Source: Toxorhynchites rutilus septentrionalis
Taxonomy: Eukaryota > Arthropoda > Insecta > Diptera > Culicidae
NCBI RefSeq assembly: GCF_029784135.1
Contig: NC_073745.1
Location: 236,687,664 to 236,751,663, forward strand
DNA: 64,000 nucleotides
Direction: 5' to 3'
The position numbers were made by a program, and so were the translations under genes. This document shows positions 22,612 through 32,813 of this stretch, one piece after another (positions within the stretch are counted from its first letter, which is position 1; each line of letters begins with the position of its first letter). The notes under the pieces were generated by a model that did no database searches, was not told the origin of the DNA, and saw only the letters and a list, made by a program, of their open reading frames with translations.

Positions 22612-23333
22612 ATGAATAACATAATTTCTTTGATGCGTTTCGTTTTTTGATGCGTTTTATTTTAATGTTTCGGGTATTTAAATTTAAAAAAAAATGGCAG
22701 CTTTTTCCGTGGGTTCAGATTCCCTTATGTTCAATAAGAAAGATAGCGCGTTTGCTATTGGTGTTTTGCTGGCTATGTTTTGAAACAGTATTTAAACACC
22801 AATAAAATCCCAACTATCGCTTGACCCATCGATAGTCACTTACCGAAGCCCTAGGAAATATACGCAATTCGAGGGGAAAGTTAGTTGGTGTTTTTTTCAG
22901 CTCTGTTTCAACATAGCATTTGGGCATCAATAAAATCTCAACCATCGATTTTATAGCGCATTGGGTAGCGAACTCGAATGACCACCTAAAGGTACTTTAT
23001 TTTGACATATTTCGTGTGACCTAATAACATGTTATGTAAGAGACCGCCAAGTAATAAAACAAAATCGATCGTGATTTCAGGAGAGAATTGAGAAATATGT
23101 CTCATCATCAACAAATTAGATCTTCCTCCGGCGAGGTAAATCTTCAATTTTTAAACACGTGGGAGGACAATTATTGAAAGCTGAATTAAAATTAATCTGT
23201 TAATTATCATACTATGTCAATGAAAGGACACAATTCATGAACGATATAATTTGACGATCTTATGCTAGAGTAATGTTTTAAATAAATATAACGGAAAAAA
23301 CAATAGAAAAGCTTGACCAAACTATATCATCTA
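22612..23333. other. No recognised gene
   Basis: AT-rich. Two related phrases (TTTTGCTGGCTATGTTTTGA near 22763 and CAGCTCTGTTTCAACATAGC near 22899) suggest an old internal duplication. Nothing coding is supported. Confidence 0.5.
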
Positions 23334-23910
23334 CGAGGGTTGTTGAAAAAATCCGTGCAAAAAGAAAAACTACTTATTGTTTGGAGTAAACCTTTTTTCA
23401 TTTTTCAACATAGTCTTCTTTTAGGCTTATACACTTTGTCCAACGCTGCACTAGTTTCTTGATCCCTTCCGAGTAAAAGGATTCGTCTGAAAAACAGCCA
23501 TTCGTTTCTGCAATAACCTCCTTGTATGAATACAATATTTTCCAGCCAGCCTTTTCTTCAAATCGGGGAACAAATAATGGTGCGTTGTCGTGATGGAAAC
23601 TAACTCGACTTCCTCGATCAGTCTTGTAAACGGTCGACGTTTTTGGTGGTAATCACTTAGCTTCCTTGCGCGAAAGTTATGGCTCTATATTTCATCGATC
23701 TTGATCCATTGCTTGATCAATTCACCGAGCTTTCAGATATATCTCTGACCACGTTGTGAACCGATAATCGCTAGACGATCGAACACATAATTTTATGTCG
23801 TTTGTAACTCATTACGCTCGTGAAATCCCATTTTCGATTGCAGCTTAATCCTTCTTTTCTAGCCTGCCTAGTTTACGACCTTAGCTCCGGGTGTTGGCAT
23901 TCACTTTTTT
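23334..23910 (-). pseudogene. Mariner-type transposase remnant (C-terminal part)
   Basis: Reading the minus strand, an HDNA-type motif at about 23596-23580 marks the second catalytic Asp. It is followed, across a deletion and frame changes, by the family's C-terminal signature: SFYSEGIKKLVQRW, then TKCISLKEDYVEK, with a stop at 23400-23398. The end CGAGGGTTGTTG after TA at 23332 is typical of mariner termini. Upstream sequence to about 23900 is broken by frameshifts. No intact product. Confidence 0.7.
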
Positions 23911-24263
23911 GAAACTTTGAAACAGTACTACTGTTTAGTCGATTCAAACACTACTCTATTGAGCCAGGAACCTCTACTGAAGGCACTCCTTTTGATATAT
24001 TTCATGGTTCATGGTTCCACAAGTTATGAAAGGAACATTGTCCTCGAGTTCTGGAGTTTCATTTGGAAAGAGCCATAGCAATATAAGAGCAATATGAGAG
24101 AACGAAACAAAAGACACATTGCAAATAAGCACACATTAAAACTTTTCTTACTTTGCCACATACATGGCCCTCGTCGCGAAAAGGATAAAGGTTCCCGTTT
24201 ATGTTCTACTTTTTACTCTTAGGAAACACTTTCCAAGTATACTTTTAAGATCCAACATCATTA

Positions 24264-25496
24264 TACAGGGTTTTCCATTTCGGGCTTCCGAAAGTATACA
24301 GCCCTGTGCTGACAACCGTTTGACATAGCTGTCAACCAAAGCGTCATATCGTTAGTTGAAAGCCTGCCATTTTACAATATGGATCGTTTTAGCATCGCAC
24401 AACGTGTTAATTTTGTTAAATTATACTATAAAAATGATGAAAAACCGGCAAATGTTTTTCGAGCATTACGGACGGATTTTGGTCGTCATGGACAGCCTAC
24501 AGAGCACACAATCGCTAATGTAGTGCGTAAATTCGAACAAACTGGATCCGTAGCGGATCTTGTGAAACCTGTGCATCATCGTAATGTTCGTTCGGCCGAA
24601 AATATTGCTGCTGTTGCTGCCAGTGTGGAGGATGACCCGAATGTTTCGATTCCACGGCGTGCTCAGCAATTGGGCTTGTCAAACACATCATTGTTGCGAA
24701 TTTTGCATTTGGACTTGCACCTACATCCATATAAAGTCCAACTGGTACAAAAATTAGAGCGTGGTGACCATGGAATGCGTCGGGCATACGTCGATTGGGT
24801 GAACGAACAACAACAGCAAAATGCTGAATTTTCGCATCAAATTTTCTTCAGCGATGAGGCACATTTCGAGCTCGGTGGCTATGTGAACACCCAAAATTTC
24901 CGTATATGGGGCTTAGAAAATCCACACGTGATTGTTGAGAGGCCATTGCATCCGCCAAAAGTCACTGTTTGGTGCGCATTATGGTCTGGTGGAGTCATCG
25001 GATTTTTTTTACCACAAATTGAAGATATGGATACGGATGACATGTGGTTTCATCAGGACGGCGCCACGTGCCACACAACACGACCGAACATGGCCATATT
25101 GCGAACGAAATTTGAGGGACGCATAATTTCGCGTTTTGGTGATGCCAATTTGCCGTCCAGATCATGCGATTTGAACCCGCTAGACTTTTTTTTGTGGGGT
25201 TATGCGAAAGACCGTGTTTATGCCAACTCTCCGCAAACTCTTGAACATTTGAAAGACAACATTCGTGAAGTTATAACCGAGATACCGCCCCATATGTGCC
25301 GAAAAGTCATCGAAAATTACCTGTTCCGGATCAAGGTGTGCGAGGAAGCCCTAGGTGGACATTTGAATGATGTTGTATTTCACACATAATGGCATACACC
25401 AAACATTAATTTGAAATAAAATTTTCATCGAAATTCGAATTCTAAGTGTGTTTTATTTCTATTTACTTTCGGAATTTAAAGTTGGAAAACCCTGTA
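24264..25496 (+). mobile_element. Complete mariner-superfamily transposon (DD41D spacing)
   Basis: The element has inverted ends CAGGGTTTTCCA (24266) and its complement (to 25494), with a second matching block TTCCGAAAGTA inside both ends. TA duplications flank it. About 1.23 kb long, it encloses one intact transposase gene. The imperfect middle of the inverted repeats suggests moderate age, but the frame is open. Confidence 0.9.
24379..25389 (+). CDS. Tc1/mariner-superfamily transposase, 336 aa, intact
   Basis: Cut-and-paste transposase acting in the nucleus on the TA-flanked ends. An N-terminal helix-turn-helix region (about residues 1-60, Phe/Lys-rich with an ANVVRKFEQTG linker) and a second one (about 75-125, through RRAQQLGLSNTSLLRIL) bind the ends. 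The catalytic core follows with D159 in FSDEAHF, D227 in FHQDGATCHTT and D269 in CDLNPLDFFLWGY, which gives 41 residues between the last two. Family C-terminus GGHLNDVVFHT is present. All three catalytic residues and the full length (about 340 in the family) are kept. DD41D spacing recalls the rosa lineage; the exact lineage needs a phylogeny. Confidence 0.92.
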   Translation: MDRFSIAQRVNFVKLYYKNDEKPANVFRALRTDFGRHGQPTEHTIANVVRKFEQTGSVADLVKPVHHRNVRSAENIAAVAASVEDDPNVSIPRRAQQLGLSNTSLLRILHLDLHLHPYKVQLVQKLERGDHGMRRAYVDWVNEQQQQNAEFSHQIFFSDEAHFELGGYVNTQNFRIWGLENPHVIVERPLHPPKVTVWCALWSGGVIGFFLPQIEDMDTDDMWFHQDGATCHTTRPNMAILRTKFEGRIISRFGDANLPSRSCDLNPLDFFLWGYAKDRVYANSPQTLEHLKDNIREVITEIPPHMCRKVIENYLFRIKVCEEALGGHLNDVVFHT

Positions 25497-25526
25497 TAAC
25501 GTGGTGTAATATTATCACGCATTAAT

Positions 25527-25745
25527 GCAACAACACCAATGGCTATGTGGATAGCGTAGTCGTGTAAAACAGCTTTATATTCCAGCTGGCCTTGGTTCAA
25601 TTCACACTTGGCATCGTTTGGACTTTTTTTGATTCAATTCCAAGCTGACGATCAGTCTGAGAGAAAGAGAGATCTGCTCCCATACACACAACCATTTCTA
25701 AATTCTTGAAATAGGTCCTTTATTTGTTTCTTTTATTTGTGTATC
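25527..25745 (+). mobile_element. tRNA-derived SINE, second family, copy 1
   Basis: The tRNA-like head has an A-box-like GGCTATGTGGATAGC at about 25542 and a degenerate B box, TGGTTCAATTC, near 25604. The body matches 36665-36880 including the phrase GAGAAAGAGAGATCTGCTCC. It is a pol III-type retroposon with no coding capacity. Confidence 0.65.
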
Positions 25746-26381
25746 TGCCATACAAATTGAAAATTGTAAACTCTCGTTAATTTGAGTGATCCGTAAGAAG
25801 ATGAAATCTTCTGATTTCATCCAACCGGTCACTCCGAAGACAGCGTGCTCTGGGTAAAATTAAGGCTTCATTCGTTCGGGAATGAGTATACTCATCGAGA
25901 GATTGTTGGAAACTGATCTATATTTCTATAATTCTAACTGATTTATATACTTTTTGTAACTGCTCCATTGCTGCTGATCAGACCGCTGAACTCTAATCCA
26001 CATCGTCGGGCTGCTCACTCATATGTTTTGGGCTTGAATGTGTTCCCGCTTCTCGATGGGTCCGCTTCTAGGTTGGGACGATGTAACGTGGCTTCGGAAA
26101 GGGTTACTTTAATCTGATCCATTTTCTCCCCCCTTTGGGGCACAGTCTGCTGCCCCAAATTGATGAACTGATGATTTTTGCGTTCAAATTTTGGCTGTGA
26201 TGAGCTTATACTTGCTTGTATTGTCTGTAAGTTTAAGTAGACTGCCCGAGTCAAACAGGTATAAGAACTATTGAATTAATTGAATTAACGAATGAATGTT
26301 ATTCAGCGTTGTGGCTATATGTGAATTGATGTATATGCATTTATTCATTTTGTGATCTTTCATCATGGCAAGTTGATACCA

Positions 26382-26909
26382 CTACTTCGATCTCACCGAT
26401 GTTTGGTTATGCTGTGATGGATGTTCTCTTCTTGTGCAACATCGTATGATGTGTACCATTGTAGATATTACACCTACTTTGCGATGAACATGGTGATACC
26501 GAGTGCCCCTTTTTAGACAATTGTAACACATGCCCCTAATCATTGTGATTTCTCGTTTTTGTTTCTGATTTAGTGCCAGAAATTCGGGAAAATCATATAT
26601 CTTGTGTTCTGCTTCCTCACATACCATACAGTTCGAACCCGATTGAGCTTTTGAATCCACAGATAGATTGACCTGACTAAATGTTACCAACATCCTCTGT
26701 GGCAGCACTGCCTTATTCAAATCAGCCTTGTAGCTACTTGTAAGTTGGTTGCCGTATTTTTCTAATTGAGCCTTAAGTTGATCCCAGGTGTGTATAGTGC
26801 TCAAGTCTTGTTTCTCTTCCATTCTTACGAGGGTGTCGTAGTCCAATCTTTGCTTCGCTATACATACTAAGAGCCCATGTGCTATGCATGGAAGCGAAGT
26901 ACTGTTCAC
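26382..26909 (-). pseudogene. BEL/Pao gag fragment (zinc-knuckle region)
   Basis: An open 175-codon frame on the minus strand carries the gag C-terminal region of a second, different BEL/Pao element. A segment like LVRMEEKQDLSTIHTWDQL precedes a zinc-finger pair: CMVCEEAEHKIYDFPEF (with the final Cys replaced by Phe) and CYNCLKRGTRYHHV. The region ends in the REHPSQHNQ stretch. Catalytic domains are not found downstream, so this is a remnant. The odd tandem array at 27130-28455 lies upstream of it on the same strand. Confidence 0.75.
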
Positions 26910-27129
26910 GCCGGATGACTTGTACTCTTGATCATCTTTAGTGCGTTAGAAAAATGCAAATCAATTCAAATCTCGTTTTAAATGAGATCCATTCCGTTAC
27001 TGCACCATTAAAACGGGGTAACCCGAGACGAGGCATATGATCTGCTCTTGCTATCGGACTCTCCGTTTGGTTGAAATTGCTATGCGCTTGATATTCTGAT
27101 TATTTCCCCAGTCTTTTATAGCTTAAACG

Positions 27130-28455
27130 ACATTTTAGAAATATTTTTGTTCCAGTCTGTGAACACCACTGCAATCGCGAAACGACTCAAGCTTGCACTA
27201 CAGTTTACGAATTCTACTTCAGCGACAAATAAATTTCCTTTTACTTCTCCGACAACACTTCGGAAACTAAAGCTAGTTCAGCTTGGAAGCGAGCTGGTCT
27301 TAACGACACTTACACAAAAAATCTGTTTCGGTTTAAAAACCACTACACAATTTCAGATTATGATTCAGCTCAAAAGCCGCACGACACCCGGGAATAATGA
27401 TTCAGTTTAGAAGCAGCTCTGCTATTTTTTTCACACTTTAGTCTTTAGAGTTTTGATTCAGTTTGGAAGCGATAAATTCATTTAACTAGCCTCTCTTAAC
27501 TCGAGCGACGTTTCAGAAAGAAATCTGTTTCATAGTTCTGAAATCGAACAGCAGTCCGCATATTGCTCGAAAACCAAACTTTTCAATACTGTTTCAGCTT
27601 GGGAACCACACTGTTATTTCATAATTTTTTCAGCTCGGAAGACAGCTTTAAAATCGCACTACGGTTTGCAAAGTCTGTTTCAACTTAAAAACTACTACAC
27701 AATTTATTTTACAAATTTAGCTCCAGCCCGGGAACTACACTAAAACCTCAAAATTCTTTTTAGTACAATAGCGTCATAAAGAACTTCAGTCGCACTACAG
27801 TCGAGAATACTGATTCATTTTGGAAGCAACGCAGTAATTCACAAATTTCGCATCAGCTCGGTTGCAATAAATGTATTGGTTAGCCTTCTCTAGTTTACAC
27901 GACACTTAAGAGATTTGCTTCAGTTTAAAAACCAAACTTCAGCTCGGAAGCATCCACAATGGTCCTGAAATCGCACGATTGTCCGCATAGTCTGTTTCTT
28001 CTGGAGAACCACAATGTATTTCGAAAAACTCCACTTCTGCTCGGAAGCGACACATTTCCAATTCTGTTTCAGCTCCGGAACGACATATATATATTGCTGA
28101 GTCTTCTCTAGTTTTAGTAACACCGTATAATTTTTCTTCAGAGCTCGAATTCATCTAGGAAGCGACGAATTCGTTTGACTAGCCTCTTCCGGCGACACAT
28201 GACAAATTTTCTTCAGTTTTGAAACCACACTACTATCTAATAATCTGCTTAAGCTCTGAATGATGGCTCTGAAATCGCACAATGTTCTGAAAAATTTTTC
28301 TCTGCTTGGTAGCCACAATTTCCAAAAATATCGTTTCTGCCTGGAAGTCGCACCTTTGTAATTCTATTTCAGTTCAAGAGCCACTTTAGTTACTTTATTT
28401 CGGAAGACACAATTATATTTTTTTTCTCAAATTTTACTTCAGCTTGGAAGCGAGA
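27130..28455. repeat. Degenerate tandem array, TTCAGCTCGGAAGCGACA-like unit
   Basis: About 20 imperfect copies of an 18-bp core recur at irregular 30-90 bp spacing (for example 27275, 27458, 27631, 27939, 28046, 28153, 28438), all in one orientation. Between cores the text varies but repeats themes such as TGAAATCGCAC and CACTACACAATTT. It has no coding potential. It could be the expanded leader or LTR of the adjacent BEL remnant. Confidence 0.6.
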
Positions 28456-28797
28456 ACGACTCGTCCGAAAAATCATTTTCCCCTTGTATCAAAAAATGAC
28501 GTTTTTCCAAAATTTATCACTTTTGAGCAACTGAACCGATTCAGATATACAACATATCAAATTAAAACCAATGAGCTAAACTTAAAGTATCACACTTGCG
28601 GGAAAATTGGATTCTGGTCGCATAGGTCTAGTCTAGTCACACAGGAATATTGAACGAAGACTTAAAACATGTTAAATTTGAAAAACCATATCTCAAAAAC
28701 GAAATAAAATAGCATCTCTGATTACGACATATGTTATACACTACATACACTATATCGGTTTGGTATGGAATGGCTGTATATAAATAAAAATGAATCG
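28456..28797. other. No gene; dispersed AT-rich repeat core
   Basis: Contains one copy of a core (CCGATTCAGATATACAACAT, about 28538) that recurs with variation near 22290, 46540, 55490, 55820 and 57620. Function unknown. Confidence 0.45.
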
Positions 28798-28808
28798 CCG
28801 AATGTGTT

Positions 28809-29305
28809 TTTTTTTTTTATCCCTTTTGTTTATTTTAGGCTCATTAGCATTTTAGCTGTAACAGAGCCGAATTTTAATCGTGTACATGTCACATATTTAT
28901 CATATCTATAATTAGCACATTACACAGTTGCCATTTTTCGGCGTTAGAGTATTCCCTGCTATACCATTGCAAATGGTACATATTTACACAGTAGCCATTT
29001 AGGCGTAAGAGATTTCCTTCTGTTCTTCCCATTATCCAGTAAGACGGGACAGCGAAGACAGTTGATTGATCATTGTTGAGTTATTTATAGAACAGCAGCC
29101 CGATGTGTCTTGCAGAGCAGAGCAGTTGTATGGATGAATCGATCTTATTTCGACCGTGGATCGATCTCCATCGCTGATGATTGTTGCGTGGACGTAGCTA
29201 TTCTGTAACAACACAAAGATGGTCAATGGGGGCCCTGAGTTTTGAACTCACGATCGATCGCTTACTAAGCGAACGCGCAACCAATGTGGCTACGGAGACC
29301 CCCCT
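28809..29305 (-). mobile_element. tRNA-derived SINE (Feilai-like), copy B
   Basis: Reverse-oriented homologue of copy A (1172-1680). The T-run at 28807-28820 is the A-tail on the minus strand. The tRNA-like head is near 29300-29220 and includes the B-box-like GAGTTCAAAACTC. An 11-bp target duplication, CCGAATGTGTT, lies at 28798-28808 and 29306-29316. Confidence 0.8.
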
Positions 29306-29743
29306 CCGAATGTGTTGATATGAGCAAAACTCGAGGAAGGAATTGTCCGATTTAAGGTTGTCTTTATTCTATCATAATTTCTGTATCAAACATTTATTCC
29401 ATGTAACGGAGAAACATGTTATTTGCAAGTGGTTGAAAAATCCTGAACGAGAATTGCGTCTGAAAATAATCTGATATTATAATGACGAGTTTTGGTAGAA
29501 GTACTAGGAATTTTATAGTAAAATATAAATTTAAAGGTTTGATTAGTAGAATAGTTCTGCGATTGGACCCATGAACGTGCGCGAAAACTGTTCAAGGTAT
29601 TTTTATGCTGCCCATAGAGCCGATGTGCTTGCTCTTGAGAAAATTTGGTAGAGACCTGAACCTGTAATAACCTGAAAGTGCAATATTTGGCTAGTTTAGC
29701 TGGTGTTATAGTCAGGCTCCAAAAACACCCCTAGGGACCGACG

Positions 29744-31462
29744 CACAGTGCGTCTCCCATAGACAAAAGTCAAAAAATTCACTTTCATGTTCACCCAAAC
29801 TAAGTAGGCGGTGTGTTATATACATGTTTCAGGCATGCTGAAACGATCTCAGTAGCCTTGTTAGCCCACTCAATTTGTCAGAACAAGCATGTGCAGTCAA
29901 GAAGTTTCTTCTAAGCACGTGGCAAATTAATTTTCAGTGATTCATCACAGTTTTACATTGAGTTTTCGTTTACTTTCGATATCTTTCAAAGTGAAACCCC
30001 AAATGGCGACGGTAGCAACACGTAAGTATAATCAGTTTACTTAACTATTATTGGGACATTCCGCAATCACTGTGAAAATAAACGCTTCTTGGTTAAGGAA
30101 ATTTTGTTCCTTAAGAAAAAAAGATACTAAAATTTCAAATCCTTCGGCAAAATAAGTTCCGTGGAGTTCCGTTCCAAAACACCCCTCAACTTTCCACTCA
30201 TTATACCCTTGATTTATTCTGCAAGTGATTCTTGTTGCTCAAGTCTGCTCTTCTGACCACAATTCACGTTTTTAGATGATATTTCTACAATCAAGAATAA
30301 GCAAATTTTCGAACAATGGCTCCTAGTTGACCCCTGCCAAAGAAAAGATCGTTTGTTCACCTTTTTGTTGAGTTTTTATGATACGGATGATTTCTCTAAA
30401 GAATTTAAAGAAGAGCTTTTGAAATTTTGCAAAGTTTATTGCTACAAAATTAACCAGAGATGGTCGAAATGCTACAGATCATATTCAAAATTCTGACTGG
30501 TTGTCAAAACCAGTTAAGCTTCAGGTATATCAGAAAGGTAAAAAAAGACGATTTGCAGTTTGTTCTACAAATTGGTAACGGAAGACCTCAGAAATCGTTT
30601 AACGAATGTTCGAAAAAGACAAAAAGGCGACGTGTTGAAGATCTTGTTAACAACAATGCACCTGAAGGGCTTACATTCGCTGCCAATGTATCAAACTGTT
30701 CGAGTGGAAATCAGGAGAAAACACTGACGGCGGCACAAGCACTGGCTCTATATGTTGATTTAGATCTCTCTGAAAGAAAAGACAATGTACTTCGAATTAC
30801 TTTGAATGAAATACATCCAAATTTGCTACCAAGTCTTTATATATTGAAACAAGAAAAAGCAAAAATAACTCCTAAATTGATCTCTGCGGTCTCGGTTGCA
30901 GGTCTGCTGAAGTAGATTTACAAGATCTTATGAATTGCACCTCCGCTAGCATCGTCAAAGAAATTTCGCCAATGACTTCAACTTCAGTCAATCTCGTCTG
31001 TAAATGGGGTTTTGACGGCAGTTCAGGGCATAGTGCATACAAGCAAAAGTTTACGGAAGCAGGAAGTTCAGACGAAAGTTTGTTAGTCATTGCACTGGTT
31101 CCCTTAAAACTGATCGACTCCGCAAATAACGCTGTCATCTGGATGAATCCTCGGCCAAGTTCAACATCGTACTGTAGACCGCTTAAATTTGTGTTCACGA
31201 AGGAAGACTCACAAGCTATTCCTGGCATTCAGTCAGAAATGGAGAAGAAAATTAAAGCGTTACAGATTTTCATCATCAACTGCGATGGCGCTCAGATCGT
31301 TGTAAGTTTTAAATTCAATCTTACTATGATAGATGGAAAGGTGGCAAATGTGCTTTCCGGAAATAAAGCTTCTGCAAAATGCTCAATATGTGGATCTTTT
31401 CCGAAAGATATGAATACATCGAAGGGTGTTGAGACAGTACCAAATACCGAAACCGTGATTTT
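29744..31462 (+). mobile_element. Transib (RAG1-related) DNA transposon, 3'-truncated
   Basis: The left end starts CACAGTG at 29744-29750, identical to the heptamer of V(D)J recombination signals and in line with Transib ends. The five bases before it, CGACG (29739-29743), fit the known Transib target consensus CGNCG. The coding part follows from about 30003. The right end is missing: a SINE occupies 31463 onward and no second terminus was found. After a 12-bp spacer, ACAAAAGTC (29763-29771) matches 7 of 9 positions of the RSS nonamer; this may be coincidence in A-rich sequence. Confidence 0.8.
30003..31462 (+). pseudogene. Transib transposase (RAG1-like core), broken and truncated
   Basis: Cut-and-paste transposase of the family from which RAG1 arose. 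A first exon, ATG at 30003, ends at a GTAAGT donor (30022) and joins after TTTTTAG at 30275; a 254-bp intron fits. Then come family blocks: GRPQKSFNECSKKTKRRRVE (about 30580), ALALYVDLDLSERK, a frame change near 30895 leading to SAEVDLQDLMN, KWGFDGSSGHSAYKQKF with the probable first catalytic Asp at 31014-31016, NPRPSSTSYCRP, and LTMIDGKVANVLS with the probable second catalytic Asp at 31332-31334, followed by a CSICG zinc motif. At least two frameshifts and stops occur. The catalytic Glu and C-terminus are lost. Confidence 0.85.
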
Positions 31463-31590
31463 CAACACATTTTGGCTGGTTCGTCACTTTTGACTTCCAT
31501 TTTTGGAAGAATGTCGGGAGTGAGAATTGAACTCGTGACCTTGAGCGTGAGAGGTACGGATGTTACCACTACGCCAGATCGCCTCCACAC
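31463..31590 (-). mobile_element. tRNA-derived SINE, third family, copy 1
   Basis: On the minus strand the head starts near 31572 with a perfect A box, TGGCGTAGTGG, and a B box, GAGTTCAATTC. The body ends in GAACCAGCCAAAATG. It matches 58339-58501 closely; a partial 3' copy is at 43196-43235. It abuts the broken end of the Transib coding region. Confidence 0.75.
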
Positions 31591-32540
31591 AAGCTAGGTC
31601 TGTCACCACTGCATTGCAAGATAAAATGTTTTGAATGCGTAATTCACATCGGTTACAGGTTAGCATTATAGAATGTTTAATAGTTAGTCTTTTATGCAAA
31701 CAAAGTCGTATAAAGCATTAATCTTTTATGCAAAGAGTAAGAATATATAAATCAAACATTGCCCTAGAGTGAAATGTATTCAATTGTTAAAAATGAAGCA
31801 TTAGCAACTTAGACGAAAAAATGTATAAAAAAATGAGAAATTACCACGGTGGCGTTTAGGTCACTGTGTCGTCGGATGAGATATAAAAGACTGGGTGTTA
31901 TTAGCCTTTTATCTAAACAGGAGATCCATTCCAGAGAACTATTTAATTTTATGTCACTATCAATATACTATACACTATTAATTTGGCGCTTAAGACACTT
32001 TTGCGATTACGTATAATACATAAGTCTTTAATGCAAATAGGAGAATTCATCATAACTAACATTTTTTCCATTATACCTATCCGGAAAAATGACTATAAGG
32101 GTTGTTTTGATTTGTGATGTGTGATAAATATCACATTTCATTCTTTAGACTAACCCCTTGGGTTCACTTTCGTTTTATATGAGAGTTACATCTGAATTAT
32201 AACATAATAGTCAAAAATCTAACAGCACTACTCATTATCGTTTGTGTTTGATGTTCACTTAGCGTGAGCATGTTGAATTTAACCATTCATCAATATTTAA
32301 ATTTCTCTCGTGTTTCATCAATTCTCATCACCGTTATAAGTTTACTGTTATTGCTTGGTAAGTGTTTCACATTTCACTATAAAATATAAATAAGTGTAAT
32401 GTAATTTCCCCTCAAAAAGTTGCAAAATAAAGTGTCCGAAATTCGGATCGAACTTATTCCTTACGATTCATATTTCGGACGGTTGAAACTGGTGATACTA
32501 AAATGTGAGTTTTCAGTCCCATTATGTGTGCAGAAACGTA
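31591..32540. other. No recognised gene
   Basis: AT-rich sequence without supported coding regions. A block near 32424-32475 with GTGTCCGAAATTC and TATTTCGGAC resembles phrases near 36290 and 36530 and may be an old transposon end. Confidence 0.4.
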
Positions 32541-32813
32541 GATGGACAATGTGCATCTGGATGAACTTCCAACAAAAGAAACGTTGAAGTCTTGGGATAT
32601 GTTGTATGAAGAAGTAGGAAGGAAAAGGAAAATTGAGTTGAAACGGTGAGAAAAGGAATTCCAAGCATTAGCTAAGTTGAGGAACTAGGAAAAACGGATG
32701 CAGCAGAAAGAAAAACTTGAAGGACTGAAAATGGCAAAACAAGCTACAAATTCACGAATTAAGAACGCGAAATTGGTACAGAAGGTTAATGGCAAAATGA
32801 ATGAAACTATGTA
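32541..32813 (+). pseudogene. Degenerate Lys/Glu-rich coiled-coil-like frame
   Basis: From ATG at 32541 the frame reads MDNVHLDELPTKETLKSWD and continues as a charged heptad-like sequence with two in-frame stops, then ends at 32811-32813. The charged helical style recalls the N-terminal region of BEL/Pao or Gypsy gag proteins, but no diagnostic domain is present. Function unassigned. Confidence 0.35.

Noticed and set aside
26015..26254. Continuation of the BEL remnant as a pol fragment
   Set aside because: The 79-codon frame shows no protease or reverse-transcriptase motif.
27130..28455. CRISPR-like array
   Set aside because: Spacing is irregular, the core is degenerate and the genome is eukaryotic.
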